Below are positions 9,601-16,400 of a stretch of DNA of 44,653 nt, one piece after another; position 1 is the stretch's first letter; the number at the start of each line of letters is the position of its first letter. Source of the stretch: JBEEMU01 sp043778315 (GTDB lineage Bacteria; Bacteroidota; Bacteroidia; Chitinophagales; Saprospiraceae). The notes under the pieces are model-generated. The model was not told the origin of the DNA. It did not search any database and saw nothing but the letters and a program-made list of their open reading frames with translations. The stretch is taken from contig JAYWGJ010000076.1 in the NCBI GenBank assembly GCA_043778315.1, positions 1 to 44,653 of the forward strand, in the 5' to 3' direction. The position numbers and the translations under genes were made by a program.

Positions 9601-9980
9601 CACCCAAAACCAACAACTATTATACCTTAGTTCAGTACGATTTTGATGGAACAAGCACTCCGTTTGCAGCAGCAAAATCTATCAATACCTTTGGTTGCTA
9701 CGACGAAACCGCTAACGGCATCAGTATCATGTATCCAAACCCGAGCAGCGAAACGTTTGTAAACATGAAATTTTATACCACCTACGGTGACGAAACGATA
9801 CGCATAGAGTTTACAGATGTGTTAGGACGTACAGCTTATATTACTACAATGCCGATAACTACGGGCGCAAATATTATTAAAGTACCTTTGGCAGATTTAC
9901 CTACGGGCAGCTATTCGGTGCGTATATTTGGCGAGTCGTGGAATAGCGCAGCGCAGAAATTTGTTAGAACCAAGTTGTAG
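3693..9980 (+). CDS. giant secreted surface protein, SdrD-B domains, T9SS sorting domain
   Basis: From the ATG at 3693 the product is 2095 aa. It begins with a clean signal peptide (LQKLYLVGFLFAIAATTAQA). The in-frame ATG at 3603 would add 30 mostly hydrophobic residues ahead of that signal and is disfavoured. Residues about 25-1640 are Thr/Ser/Gly/Ala-rich beta-sandwich modules of the DUF11-like kind, with scattered paired cysteines. Two SdrD-B-like domains follow, near residues 1650-1785 (IGNYVWYDDNANG) and 1788-1900 (IGDRVWFDENKDGVQNANE); both carry Asp/Asn-rich calcium-type loops. The last 80 or so residues (YPNPSSETFVNMKF ... LPTGSYSVRIFGE) are a type A T9SS sorting domain. It is therefore exported by Sec and T9SS and probably anchored outside, as an adhesin or matrix component. 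It stands alone, downstream of a sigma-54-like element. Confidence 0.85.
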   Translation: MLQKLYLVGFLFAIAATTAQAQVNITATPPPSTAALNVCGAPALFSVKITGVGPQAANNGRLSVQLPVGVRYVPNTIAYTSGATGSITETAVNTSLTTFDIANVAVGGSIELTYQATADCRRINQSVNSTDYTLASSAGTQLFPGGTAVNPSYNVRYAAMNIVGITNNSYNGTAGTTFTRTIKVLNGGFGSVPEIKLDETNSGGMTIESISVAGAASITSSATLPSGSTTYTVAGFAGNGQFDNNETITITETLKLPATACGGTAGSALTNYKAYYGCYNETICPTTNSTDISSSTTATVSWSGALPGTGAGLSLSAPIAAANACFSTNVSYTLTVTNNGTDAAESVKVYFDARDANAQYLTNFTVNGAPATATVTTAPSSGVSGCFTTLPSGALAKGYLVLSDIPSGTSITISFEGARCCNSNFCRASGTIYAGFVASATYRDGCTVSKSAGGGVYGVPADSYKSQIIEGFIVRDILTVFKKGSTGSYCADIDLILPEGDNTGFLDFKLAMPAGTSLTTGGAATMSGITGNNWPVAAGYPVKVNDTIIARFNLADMPAGFSIAARHRRNICIPIFAPNDASPCDGTFNVTPTMSARYTPSTSCAGCALSLYCGGNRIPFETEIECGGPPAVVGAEMLDLKLERTSFGAADNNNDNIPDVSGSLNTNILRKQDVILGDTIALESGAVVKDAIGGTTFSNGYFGVKFRNSAGNLNPVPIAASAKIYDFSAGVWLTITGLTPIVNTQTGANDLIVYDLSAALPAGFVFAVSDTIRFYATYHATAQGIGASLIKVNTFADMGNAPRTAFTGVSIGYRPAYIYMHAYDVTTLATVNKSADPCGTTGYILAQATAKLAVDYGGELFDNEVRKIGYETTWAVNLPTGVTYDRAEVLFAGDYGRQATTFAPIVATSTINNIATFNLQPFYSEFGGTVPNWEDRSSVQLKIYYNTGNPACAALTTVQQFTSNRIFNNPIASVVAGEQKTTNFSFKNSLEGGPGFFLTTNSDLTATGDTVIWKLKVANAGSGLLPNTWLAKKSGISGVTITSIQPLDCATGAPTGAAIPLDAKGYYKLGNIGGGGKCFAIKATYQSCVKDSINLWAGFACTGYPTDISNPALLCGTAEQKLYVRPVQTQLQQIITAQPTTDVNLCATFNYNIAVSSVQKGSVNSIINRFAVLPGQGVTVVAGSSQVEYPNGSGTWITVADPSFAANVYTWVPTNDAALAATLGAKGLLGVDSALVGKNRYNLRFTAVTTPCNFKSGIVFLFQTNGKKGCNETIFSTDQITTPVNVAGAPTNTNSYTVILQTTPMQPCNGTTGTVKFKAINQGGLGLSGSNEFIELVFYDNITLPGGLTATHNPPTAPVDIETVSGGTVARYQMPAGVAVGDSVVFTVDVATVTPPACGFTGIRIDASTNTLFSATCSTTSQSCNLAKTTGNDGAYIPLLRPKLIIQSLTATAEINPPLGETVHATVTFKNNGVLPILASSPFNVKFYHDADLSGTVTAGDQLLATSPVSATILVGATLVKNINIDVPPGQACPLLAIIEESACYCNQTAVTTTNVPFAPASYELSTCSTIAIQIGEKPLPGYTYTWTAVTTGALSWLNAANISNPTFSKPGAFGEDVIFKVFINRGTGCIAEQEVIIHLVSLADCPRYEGSIGNYVWYDDNANGSNDEAPARGINGIRVELFDAGADLTPGTSDDTFVGFKNTANDVSGNPGYYLFTPLPNGVYYVQFPTAFVGTSGLTTQNTASGINNNSDPSPTTGKTNIIQIDIAAGGLLKDNLTIDAGFVPISAIGDRVWFDENKDGVQNANEVTPIANVIVKLYDSVTNALISTDTTDANGNYLFTKIPAGNYYIVFEKPISYTGSPQIPNTTDGSDADALTGRTQNFTLGLNQVRLDIDAGFFPTPLPVTMLYFETKLNNCEVELRWATASELNNKRFVIMRSTDGKNYSIIGEVNGNGTTAVTHYYRFSDKAPKTNNYYTLVQYDFDGTSTPFAAAKSINTFGCYDETANGISIMYPNPSSETFVNMKFYTTYGDETIRIEFTDVLGRTAYITTMPITTGANIIKVPLADLPTGSYSVRIFGESWNSAAQKFVRTKL

Positions 9981-9982
9981 TG

Positions 9983-10255
9983 GTTAGTGAAGAATTTTAA
10001 GTGAACAACTAACAGTAAATAGTGAATAGTTTTAAGTAAATAACTAACCGTATTTTTTAAATGAATAATTAACAGTGAACAGCGAACAGTTAAACAAACT
10101 ATTACAAATGTTAGTAAATAATTTAGTTTAAAAATATTTAACCTTGCAGTAACTGTTTACTATTTACTATTAGCTGTTCACTAAAATTTTGTGACTGTTT
10201 ACTAATCACTGTAAAAAACTGTTCACTGTTCACTATAAACTGTTCACTGAAAAAA
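9983..10255. repeat. inverted block of heptanucleotide repeats
   Basis: 9983-10100 carries AGTGAACA/AGTGAATA heptamers. 10140-10255 carries the complementary TGTTTACT/TGTTCACT type. The two halves form a loose inverted repeat directly after the giant gene's stop codon. No ORF is present. Confidence 0.75.
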
Positions 10256-10279
10256 AGATAGATAGATTAGCTTGACAAT

Positions 10280-10318
10280 AAAAAGCCGCCGCGTTGCAAA
10301 ACGTGTGCGGCTTTTTTT
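10280..10318. terminator. GC-rich hairpin with flanking A and T runs
   Basis: AAAAAGCCGC pairs with GCGGCTTTTT around an inner CGTT/AACG stem, followed by a T run. It probably terminates transcription from the giant gene upstream. Confidence 0.75.
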
Positions 10319-10321
10319 GTG

Positions 10322-10427
10322 TCCCAGTACGTCAGAACACTGTTCCGACGTGCGTATCGCCAAAACGCTGTTTTGGCACACTTGTCCCGACGTGCGCGCC
10401 ACCAAAACAGCGTTTTGGCACACTCTA
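10322..10427. repeat. dispersed GCTGTT/AACAGC inverted repeat, double copy
   Basis: Two inverted units contain CCAAAACGCTGTTTTGGCAC and ACCAAAACAGCGTTTTGGCA. Related elements are at 19346-19400 and 33597-33652. Two overlapping ORFs here are low-complexity and unsupported. Confidence 0.7.
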
Positions 10428-10440
10428 ATAAACCCTTATT

Positions 10441-10950
10441 TTATTACAATAATATATTTATTTGCAATAAAAAACCGTTATATTGCAATTATAAAAAACT
10501 TTATTGCTATTGTAAACTAACAGATTTATAAAGAAAATAAGCAGTCTTACAAAGAAAAGTATTTTATTTCCAATGTAATTGAATTTATTTCCCAACAAAC
10601 CTACAATCTTTCCAAAGAATTTTTTTGAGTTTCCAAAGTAATATTTTAGTTTATAATGAAAATATTTTAGTTTACAATACTAATTTTTTAGTTTACAATA
10701 GTAATAATAGTTATTTTATAAAAAAAATAGTAAAATTATTTGGCAATATAAAATATTAGTAATACATTTGCAAAGTATTTATAGGTAAATAAATAGCTGC
10801 CTATTGTAATACAATAGCTGATAATAAAAAATCAATAGCTGACAAGTGTAGATTAATGACTGCCTAATGTAAACTAATAGTTGTTAAATATAATGTAACG
10901 TTTGCCTAATGTAAACTAATAGTTGCCTATTACAAACCAATGAAAAATAA
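10441..10950. repeat. 21-bp-periodic noncoding array A, with internal promoter
   Basis: Degenerate 21-bp units start at 10462, 10483, 10504, 10525, 10546, 10567, 10588, 10609, 10630, then (after one 20-bp unit) 10650, 10671 and 10692. Downstream of a promoter the unit returns with its TTG/CTG position at 10797, 10818, 10839, 10860, 10881, 10902 and 10923, all exactly 21 bp apart. The upstream unit reads roughly TTTCCAAAGNAATNTTTT and the downstream one TTGCCTAATGTAAACTAAT; both share TTNCCnAATGTAA. Stops occur in all frames. It is homologous to the array at 18159-18612, including the single 20-bp unit at the same place. Confidence 0.88.
10739..10770 (+). promoter_or_regulatory. Bacteroidota promoter inside array A
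   Basis: TTTG (10739-10742) and TACATTTG (10763-10770) are 20 bp apart, close to the Bacteroidota consensus. Predicted transcription starts near 10777, with no gene before the hairpin at 10986-11031. The same sequence drives array B at 18395-18425. Confidence 0.6.
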
Positions 10951-11036
10951 GTGCAGGTTAATACTTTATAAAAGTAAACTTTTACCAATAAAATAGCCAA
11001 TACAGTATTATCTGTATTGGCTATTTTATTGTGGAG
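10777..11036 (+). ncRNA. candidate noncoding transcript between promoter and hairpin
   Basis: A consensus-like promoter (10739-10770) and a 20-bp perfect terminator-like hairpin (10986-11031) bracket about 250 bp without a credible ORF. The interior is mostly the 21-bp array. This is inference from layout only. The alternative is a leftover promoter and terminator from a locus that lost its coding sequence. Confidence 0.3.
10986..11031. terminator. 20-bp perfect inverted repeat
   Basis: CAATAAAATAGCCAATACAG (10986-11005) pairs perfectly with 11012-11031 around a 6-nt loop. It lacks a long T tail, but TATTTTATTG closes the right arm. The remaining 11040-11155 is AT-rich and otherwise blank. 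Confidence 0.6.
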
Positions 11037-11155
11037 AATAGAGAGATACTACCCGAGTAAAAAATTATAAAAAACTAAATTATGTAGTAATTAGCAATTA
11101 TTTATCGTTAATTATATTGATGCAACAATTAGGTTTCTATGAAAATACTTATAAG

Positions 11156-11647
11156 TTAATCAACTTTAAAAACTTTTTTAGTTTCAATTTTTTCTTTGTC
11201 TTGTATAGTAATATAATACACACCTGATGAAAACTGTGTAAGCTCCAAAACGTATTCACTTCCTGAAACAATATATGTTGCCAACTGTTTACCCATAGCG
11301 TCGTGTATGCTAAGTATTGCGTTTTCAACGGTATTGACAAAGAAAACATTTACAGCGTCGCGAGTAGGATTAGGTTGCAAAGACCCTATTATAGCTTTTT
11401 TGTCGTCTGTTGTTGCACTATTTTCTTTTGTTTTAGGATTTGTTGCGGTAGGCGCAACACGACTTGCTGCTCCTATACAAGTGCAAACTTGTTCTCGTTT
11501 AGTTCTGTTACCCGCCGCGTCATAGCTTAGTTTTATAACACAAACTGTTTGTTGGTCAGGAGAGCAAGCGGTAGGTAGCTGTGCGGATACTGCGCTCAAT
11601 TGGATAAAACTGATAATAAAAGCGGAGGCGATTTTAATTTTTTGCAT
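11156..11647 (-). CDS. small secreted protein with one YD motif and T9SS sorting domain
   Basis: This 163-aa protein has a signal peptide (QKIKIASAFIISFIQLSAVSA). A short segment CVIKLSYDAAGNRTKREQVC follows, whose YDAAGNRTKR is a classic RHS/YD-repeat signature. Then come a Ser/Thr linker and, from about residue 88 (GSLQPNPTRDAVNVFF) to the end (SGVYYITIQD...KVFKVD), a T9SS type A sorting domain. A lone YD unit cannot form an RHS shell, so this is an exported mini-protein. It is the last gene of the RHS operon, 36 bp after the barrel gene, which makes a functional or evolutionary link to the RHS protein plausible. The ATG at 11647 begins the signal peptide. Confidence 0.75.
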   Translation of the reverse strand: MQKIKIASAFIISFIQLSAVSAQLPTACSPDQQTVCVIKLSYDAAGNRTKREQVCTCIGAASRVAPTATNPKTKENSATTDDKKAIIGSLQPNPTRDAVNVFFVNTVENAILSIHDAMGKQLATYIVSGSEYVLELTQFSSGVYYITIQDKEKIETKKVFKVD

Positions 11648-11683
11648 AACTGTATTTATTTATAAGGTAAGTAGAAAAAAATC

Positions 11684-12403
11684 TTAGAAAAAACGGTGAA
11701 AACCTAATCTGAACGCAAGTCCAGTTCGGGTAAGTACGGCGGGAACATCGCCCGTATAGTTAAAGTAGGATATGCGAACCCTACCTGTGCCGCTTTCCGA
11801 CGACCAGTGATAGTGTCCTGAGAAGTCTAAGGTGGCATTAGGAGAAATATGATAGGCTATACCTGCGCCTACATAGCCGTTCGTTCCTAATAACGGATAT
11901 GTTTTTTTGAGCGTATCTGGTTTGTTGAGACCGAATGCTTGATTAGTATATATATGGTTTTGGTCAGTACCGCCTAAGCCATACGAAAACTCGGGATATA
12001 CATCGACCCGCTTGCCGACCGCTATATAGTAGCGCGCAAGCAGCCCTACATTCCAGTGCGTCGCTGTAATGGTATCGCTCCGACTAGAATATTTGGGCTG
12101 CCATAAATACGCAGCGTTCACGCCGAGCATAACCCGCCGCGCAAATTTATAGCCTACTTGCGCACCAATCCCTAATTGTGAAATACCTGCATCGCGGTAG
12201 TCACCCGCTATCTGTAGCGTAGGTGTATCTTCCAAGATTAGGTGCTGAGTATGGTTGCTATAAACGAAATGTACGCCGAGTACCACGCAGTTTTTTTGTG
12301 GAAAAAAAGATTTTGCACCTGTGTTTGGCTTTTTTTGTGCTACTACCACAGAGGCAAAGCAAAATAGAAAGCCAATAATAATACTGTTTTTTGGGAATAA
12401 CAT
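11684..12403 (-). CDS. outer-membrane beta-barrel protein
   Basis: The 239-aa product has a signal peptide (hydrophobic 9-22, ending VVVAQ). It then shows alternating amphipathic strands such as LGIGAQVGYKFARRVMLGVN, WNVGLLARYYIAVG, YVGAGIAYHIS and ATLDFSGHYHW. It ends in TGLAFRLGFHRFF; the terminal Phe is the usual BAM recognition residue. Length and strand count suit an 8-10-strand OmpA/OmpX-like barrel. There is no periplasmic OmpA domain and no sign of enzyme activity. It lies 15 bp after the small membrane protein gene at 12419-12757 in the same operon, so it may be an envelope partner of the RHS system. That role is inferred from position alone. Confidence 0.75.
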   Translation of the reverse strand: MLFPKNSIIIGFLFCFASVVVAQKKPNTGAKSFFPQKNCVVLGVHFVYSNHTQHLILEDTPTLQIAGDYRDAGISQLGIGAQVGYKFARRVMLGVNAAYLWQPKYSSRSDTITATHWNVGLLARYYIAVGKRVDVYPEFSYGLGGTDQNHIYTNQAFGLNKPDTLKKTYPLLGTNGYVGAGIAYHISPNATLDFSGHYHWSSESGTGRVRISYFNYTGDVPAVLTRTGLAFRLGFHRFF

Positions 12404-12418
12404 AAAGATTAAACGAAT

Positions 12419-12757
12419 TTATTTGTGAAAAAAGCTGAATATATACTCTATTACACCCCTAATGATAGGGATAAGGAATAAAATAAAAAAAAGTATATTG
12501 ATACCCCCAATTAAGATACGATACCTATCTGTATCCTCCTCGATAGTATAAAAATAGTATAGGTTAAGCAATAAAAATATACTAATCGATATACCTTTAA
12601 GTAGCATGATTGTATCGAGGTGTTGGGAGCCAAAGGCAGTGCCAAGCAGCCTGAAATGCAAATTATCTACTACCACTACCAATATTCCAGATAGAATGAC
12701 AGTAATAGGGATTTTTTGAATAAAAGAGATGAAACGCATATATTTTAGATTAATCAT
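12419..12757 (-). CDS. small three-helix membrane protein, unknown
   Basis: The product is 112 aa with hydrophobic stretches at about residues 16-35, 50-70 and 82-106. Short hydrophilic loops lie between them (the second reads YTIEEDTDRYR). It matches no family I know. Its start overlaps the stop of the preceding gene by 8 bp (ATGATTAA), indicating translational coupling. A second ATG six codons in is possible. Position directly behind an RHS-type gene and another three-helix protein makes an immunity or accessory role conceivable, but nothing in the sequence proves it. Confidence 0.6.
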   Translation of the reverse strand: MINLKYMRFISFIQKIPITVILSGILVVVVDNLHFRLLGTAFGSQHLDTIMLLKGISISIFLLLNLYYFYTIEEDTDRYRILIGGINILFFILFLIPIIRGVIEYIFSFFHK

Positions 12758-13091
12758 ATTTATTACATATTAACGCCATACTCCATATCCATATCAGATA
12801 ATAGATGCAGGTCATAATACCCAGATTTTTCAGGGCTTTGGGCGAGACAATGCAGCGGCTGTACACCAATATTACGATAGGTGCCAATAAAAACGAGACA
12901 ATATTTAAAATAAGAAATATCCCGAGATTATTTTCACAATCTTCTTTAGTGTAGAAATCGAGGCTTGAAATAGATATGAAGTATATTACTATATTGCATA
13001 ATATGGTTAATAAATTTACGATAAAGCCAAAATACAAGGCGTATTTTAGTAGAGATACCATTATTAGTTTTTTTTGATTCATCATTATCAT
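12750..13091 (-). CDS. small three-helix membrane protein, unknown
   Basis: The product is 113 aa with hydrophobic segments at about residues 14-40, 56-79 and 90-108. A short acidic loop (FYTKEDCENN) separates the first two. Three in-frame ATGs lie within the first four codons; the first overlaps the upstream stop as ATGA (13088-13091), so coupling to the upstream ORF is likely. No homology is recognised. Together with the next gene it forms a pair of small membrane proteins behind the RHS ORFs, the usual place for immunity proteins in polymorphic toxin loci. That reading is inference. Confidence 0.6.
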   Translation of the reverse strand: MIMMNQKKLIMVSLLKYALYFGFIVNLLTILCNIVIYFISISSLDFYTKEDCENNLGIFLILNIVSFLLAPIVILVYSRCIVSPKALKNLGIMTCIYYLIWIWSMALICNKYD

Positions 13092-13453
13092 TTTAATAGT
13101 TTAGCGGCATCAAAAAGCGTTTGCCACTCTCCTACACCACCATGTGCTTCAAAAAATTTCTTACCTACCCAGCCATATTCATAAGGAGCATTCCGGTTAG
13201 TTAACCGGCTCCATATATCCGCCTCATTAGCAGTTGTAGCAGTCATACCGAACAACTCTACCCTGCCATCGGATAAAACATGCGCACGGGTACCATCTGG
13301 CATTTTATACACCTGTGTTTGAGAGTATTTAGTGGCGATGCCATCTACTTCACATTCTATGCCCAGAGTATGACCTGGTTCTACAAAGTCCCCTATACCC
13401 GTGGAGTGTGCCTCGTCGCCTGGTTTGTAGGGTACTCTAGATTTTGCTGCCAT
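13088..13453 (-). CDS. 121-aa ORF overlapping the RHS 3' end; immunity or displaced C-terminal domain
   Basis: The best start is the ATG at 13453, which overlaps the last 17 bp of the RHS gene in another frame. An upstream in-frame ATG at 13495 would overlap by 59 bp. The protein is soluble, with no signal or membrane segment. It reads like a small mixed alpha/beta domain (GDFVEPGHTLGIECEVDG, then VYKMPDGTRAHVLSDGRVEL, then a helical end FDAAKLLK). I recognise no family. It could be the immunity protein for the RHS C-terminus, or the RHS C-terminal domain itself put out of frame. It is tightly coupled to the downstream membrane-protein gene through an ATGA overlap. Confidence 0.6.
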   Translation of the reverse strand: MAAKSRVPYKPGDEAHSTGIGDFVEPGHTLGIECEVDGIATKYSQTQVYKMPDGTRAHVLSDGRVELFGMTATTANEADIWSRLTNRNAPYEYGWVGKKFFEAHGGVGEWQTLFDAAKLLK

Positions 13454-16400
13454 TGATAATCCTATATTTAGGTTCATTATAAACGACCTCAGCATCCATC
13501 TTATCTATAGATGCGTAGTACCGCTCAGGAATGCGGTAGGTACGGTAGCTACCTGTAAAAAAATCCTTGCGTTCCGATACGGCTTTTAGTCCGCCTAATA
13601 TTCCGCCCGTGACTGCGCCTGAAAAGCCACCCATAAAAAAACCCTGCACAGCACCGCCTAATACTTCCTGCCCTGATTTTCCTTGAAATACTGCCGTTAA
13701 TGCACCCGAAGCCGCACCGCTTGCCGCGCCACTTATCGCACCTTGTGTAGCTCCCGCGACAGCACCACTAGTTGCGGTAAATACCACACCTGCGCCCGGT
13801 ATAGCCGCTATACCCGCCACGCTCGCCGCGCCTACTAAGCCGCCGACCGCGCCTATAACCGCGCCTTGCCCAAAAGATTTGGCAAAGGTATTGAATTGAA
13901 ATTTACCGTCGGCATCAAACATATTGTCCCAATTACTGAGTACACCTATCCCCGCGCCTACTGCCATTGCTATCAGTAGCGGGTGTTCGCCGTTAGGGTC
14001 GGTATATTTTAATGGGTTATTGGTGACGTAAATATAGCGATTATAGCCTTGTGTACCCGCGCCCGCGTAGTTGTCGGGCGAAAGCATACTTGCCATTACG
14101 GGGTCGTAGAGCCTGCCATTCATATTAATCAGCGCAAAATTGCGTAGGTCTTCATGCCCTGTATAGCCTCGGTACAACCAGGTAGGCGTAGCTACGGGTG
14201 CGGTAGTCGTAGTCCAATTAGTGGTGTTGCGCCTGCGTCCCCACGGGTCAAAATTTTGCTCCGCTATAATATTACCCGTATTATTGGTGAGGGTGACGAT
14301 GCTACCCAAATGGTCAGTATAAACGGTATAGTAAGTATCGATGCCATTGGTACGCACCGCTATTGCGCAAAGCCCATTGCCACCATCAATATAGTGTATT
14401 TCATTGGTGGTGCTACCCAATACTTGTTTTTCGTAGTTACCAAAAAAGTAGCGTATCTCCTTAGCAGTACCGTTAAGGGTTTCTACCGTTTTGCGCCGTT
14501 GGTAATCTGGGGCGTAGCTCAATGTGAGCGCGTAGTTATTTTCGGTAATAGTATTGGGCTGATTGAAAGTGGTGTAAGTCACCAATTGCGTCTGTGGACT
14601 AATATTGCTAAATCCATCTATTTGCGCAATCATATTCGTTTTGGTTGGATTATAGGAATAGCTACCCGCGTCACTTTTGGTCGTTATATTGCCATTTTGT
14701 GGGTAAGTATTATTATACAAAGTGCCGCCTGCTACCTGCCAAGCGGTGAGGCGGTTGAGGTTATCGTAAGTGAAGTTTTCGGTTTTATTTTTGAGGACAT
14801 CTGTCCGACTACTCAAATTACCCGTAAAAATATTCCATTCGGCATGATAATTTTGCACGGTAGGTGTTATACTTGTTCCCGAGCCAGTACCTGCCTTGTA
14901 GTCGGTGGCTACGCCATAGCTATTATAAGTAATATTGGAGCTTAATCCATTACCTAATTTGTAGTTGGTGTATCTACCCAATGCATTAGTCGCGTTCGCG
15001 ACCTGTGCATCAAACAGCAAATTGCCAGCAGCATTTTTGACCGTCAGCAAATTGCCACGGCTATCGTAGGTTCTATTTACCACCAACCCTGACGGATAGG
15101 TAGTGCCGATTAGGTTACCATAAATATCGTAAGTGGTCGTGGTTTGCGCAATAGTACCGTCTGCCAGTGTTTCTTTGATAAGATTTTGCCGACCATAGCT
15201 ATCGTAACCCAACTCTTGGGTCATGCCCAAACCTGTAACTTTTTTTAGTTTACTAACACCCGTACCTGTAAGGTAGTATTCGTAGGTAGTGATGCCTTCG
15301 GGCGCAGTTCGGTTGGTGACACGTCCAAATTTATCGTAAGTTAGGACAGAAATCCCACCTTTACTATCTTTTTGATACACCAACTCCCCAAAACTATTAT
15401 GTTGATAGGTAGTAGTACCTGCGTTCGCATCTATTAGTTTGGTTTGTCTGCCTTTATTATCATACTCAAAAGTAGTTACTACTACCCCGTTCATGCTCAA
15501 GGCGGTTTGATTGCGCTGACTGTTGTAAGTATAATTTAAAACGCCTCCGTTATCTTCATCACTGATGGTTACACCTGTGATGTCGGTTGTTTTTTTTGTA
15601 ACGATACCATCGGGCGTAGTAATCGCGATAGTCGTATTTTGCGCACCATAAACATAGTTGTATGTGGTGGTTTTAGCACCCACTACCGTACTACTTATTC
15701 TATTGTAGGCATCGTAGGTATTGGTAGTGTTCACGAGTGGCGTTTCTCCCTGAAAATAAGGTATAGTTTGGGTTATAACCCGACCAAGCGCATCATAGGT
15801 GCGGACTAACTCTGTCCATTGCGTCCCGCGAGCCTCCATTTGTACTTTGTAGTCTAAACCAAACTTATTATACCAAGTTTTTGTGGTTGGCGCGCCGTCG
15901 GTAAGTACGGTAGAATAGTAGTTAGGGTTGGCGGGGTTGGATAAATCCCAAGTCCAAGTAGTGGTAGTGGTGACACCCGTAGGCGATATTACTTTTTTGA
16001 TTTTGCCCATTACATCATACTCGTAATTGGTGACCCAATTGTCGGTGGGTACGCTATACGCCGCACCCGTAAAAGGTTTGGTTTTGCGTAGTACGCTACC
16101 AAATAAAGGGTGATGTACCCAAGATGCAGACACTTCCAAATCTCCCCATGTATTGCCAGTTGCCGAAACGTATTTATCACTTCCGTAGCTCGCTGCTCGA
16201 AATTCATTGTGTACCGTAGTGATGGGCGTAGCCGTACCCACCACAGTATAAGTAGTGGTGCTGGTTTCGTCGTAAATAAAACCCGTAGGCTGATAAGTGT
16301 AAGCGGTTTTGACACCGCCGCCTACATTATAAAAATCTTCTTTGTCTTTTATCGAGCCGTTAGCATTATAATTAAAATGCAACTGATTGGTAAATGATGG

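Noticed and set aside
10272..10531. Two overlapping small plus-strand ORFs (82 and 70 codons)
   Set aside because: They run through the terminator hairpin, the dispersed inverted repeat and into the 21-bp array. Their heptapeptide pattern only reflects the 21-bp period.
10441..10985. CRISPR array
   Set aside because: The repeats are degenerate and directly adjacent at 21 bp, with no unique spacers, and no cas genes are in the window.
14154..14945. 263-codon plus-strand ORF inside the RHS gene
   Set aside because: It is antisense to strongly conserved YD repeats and has no recognisable domain; it is a shadow frame.
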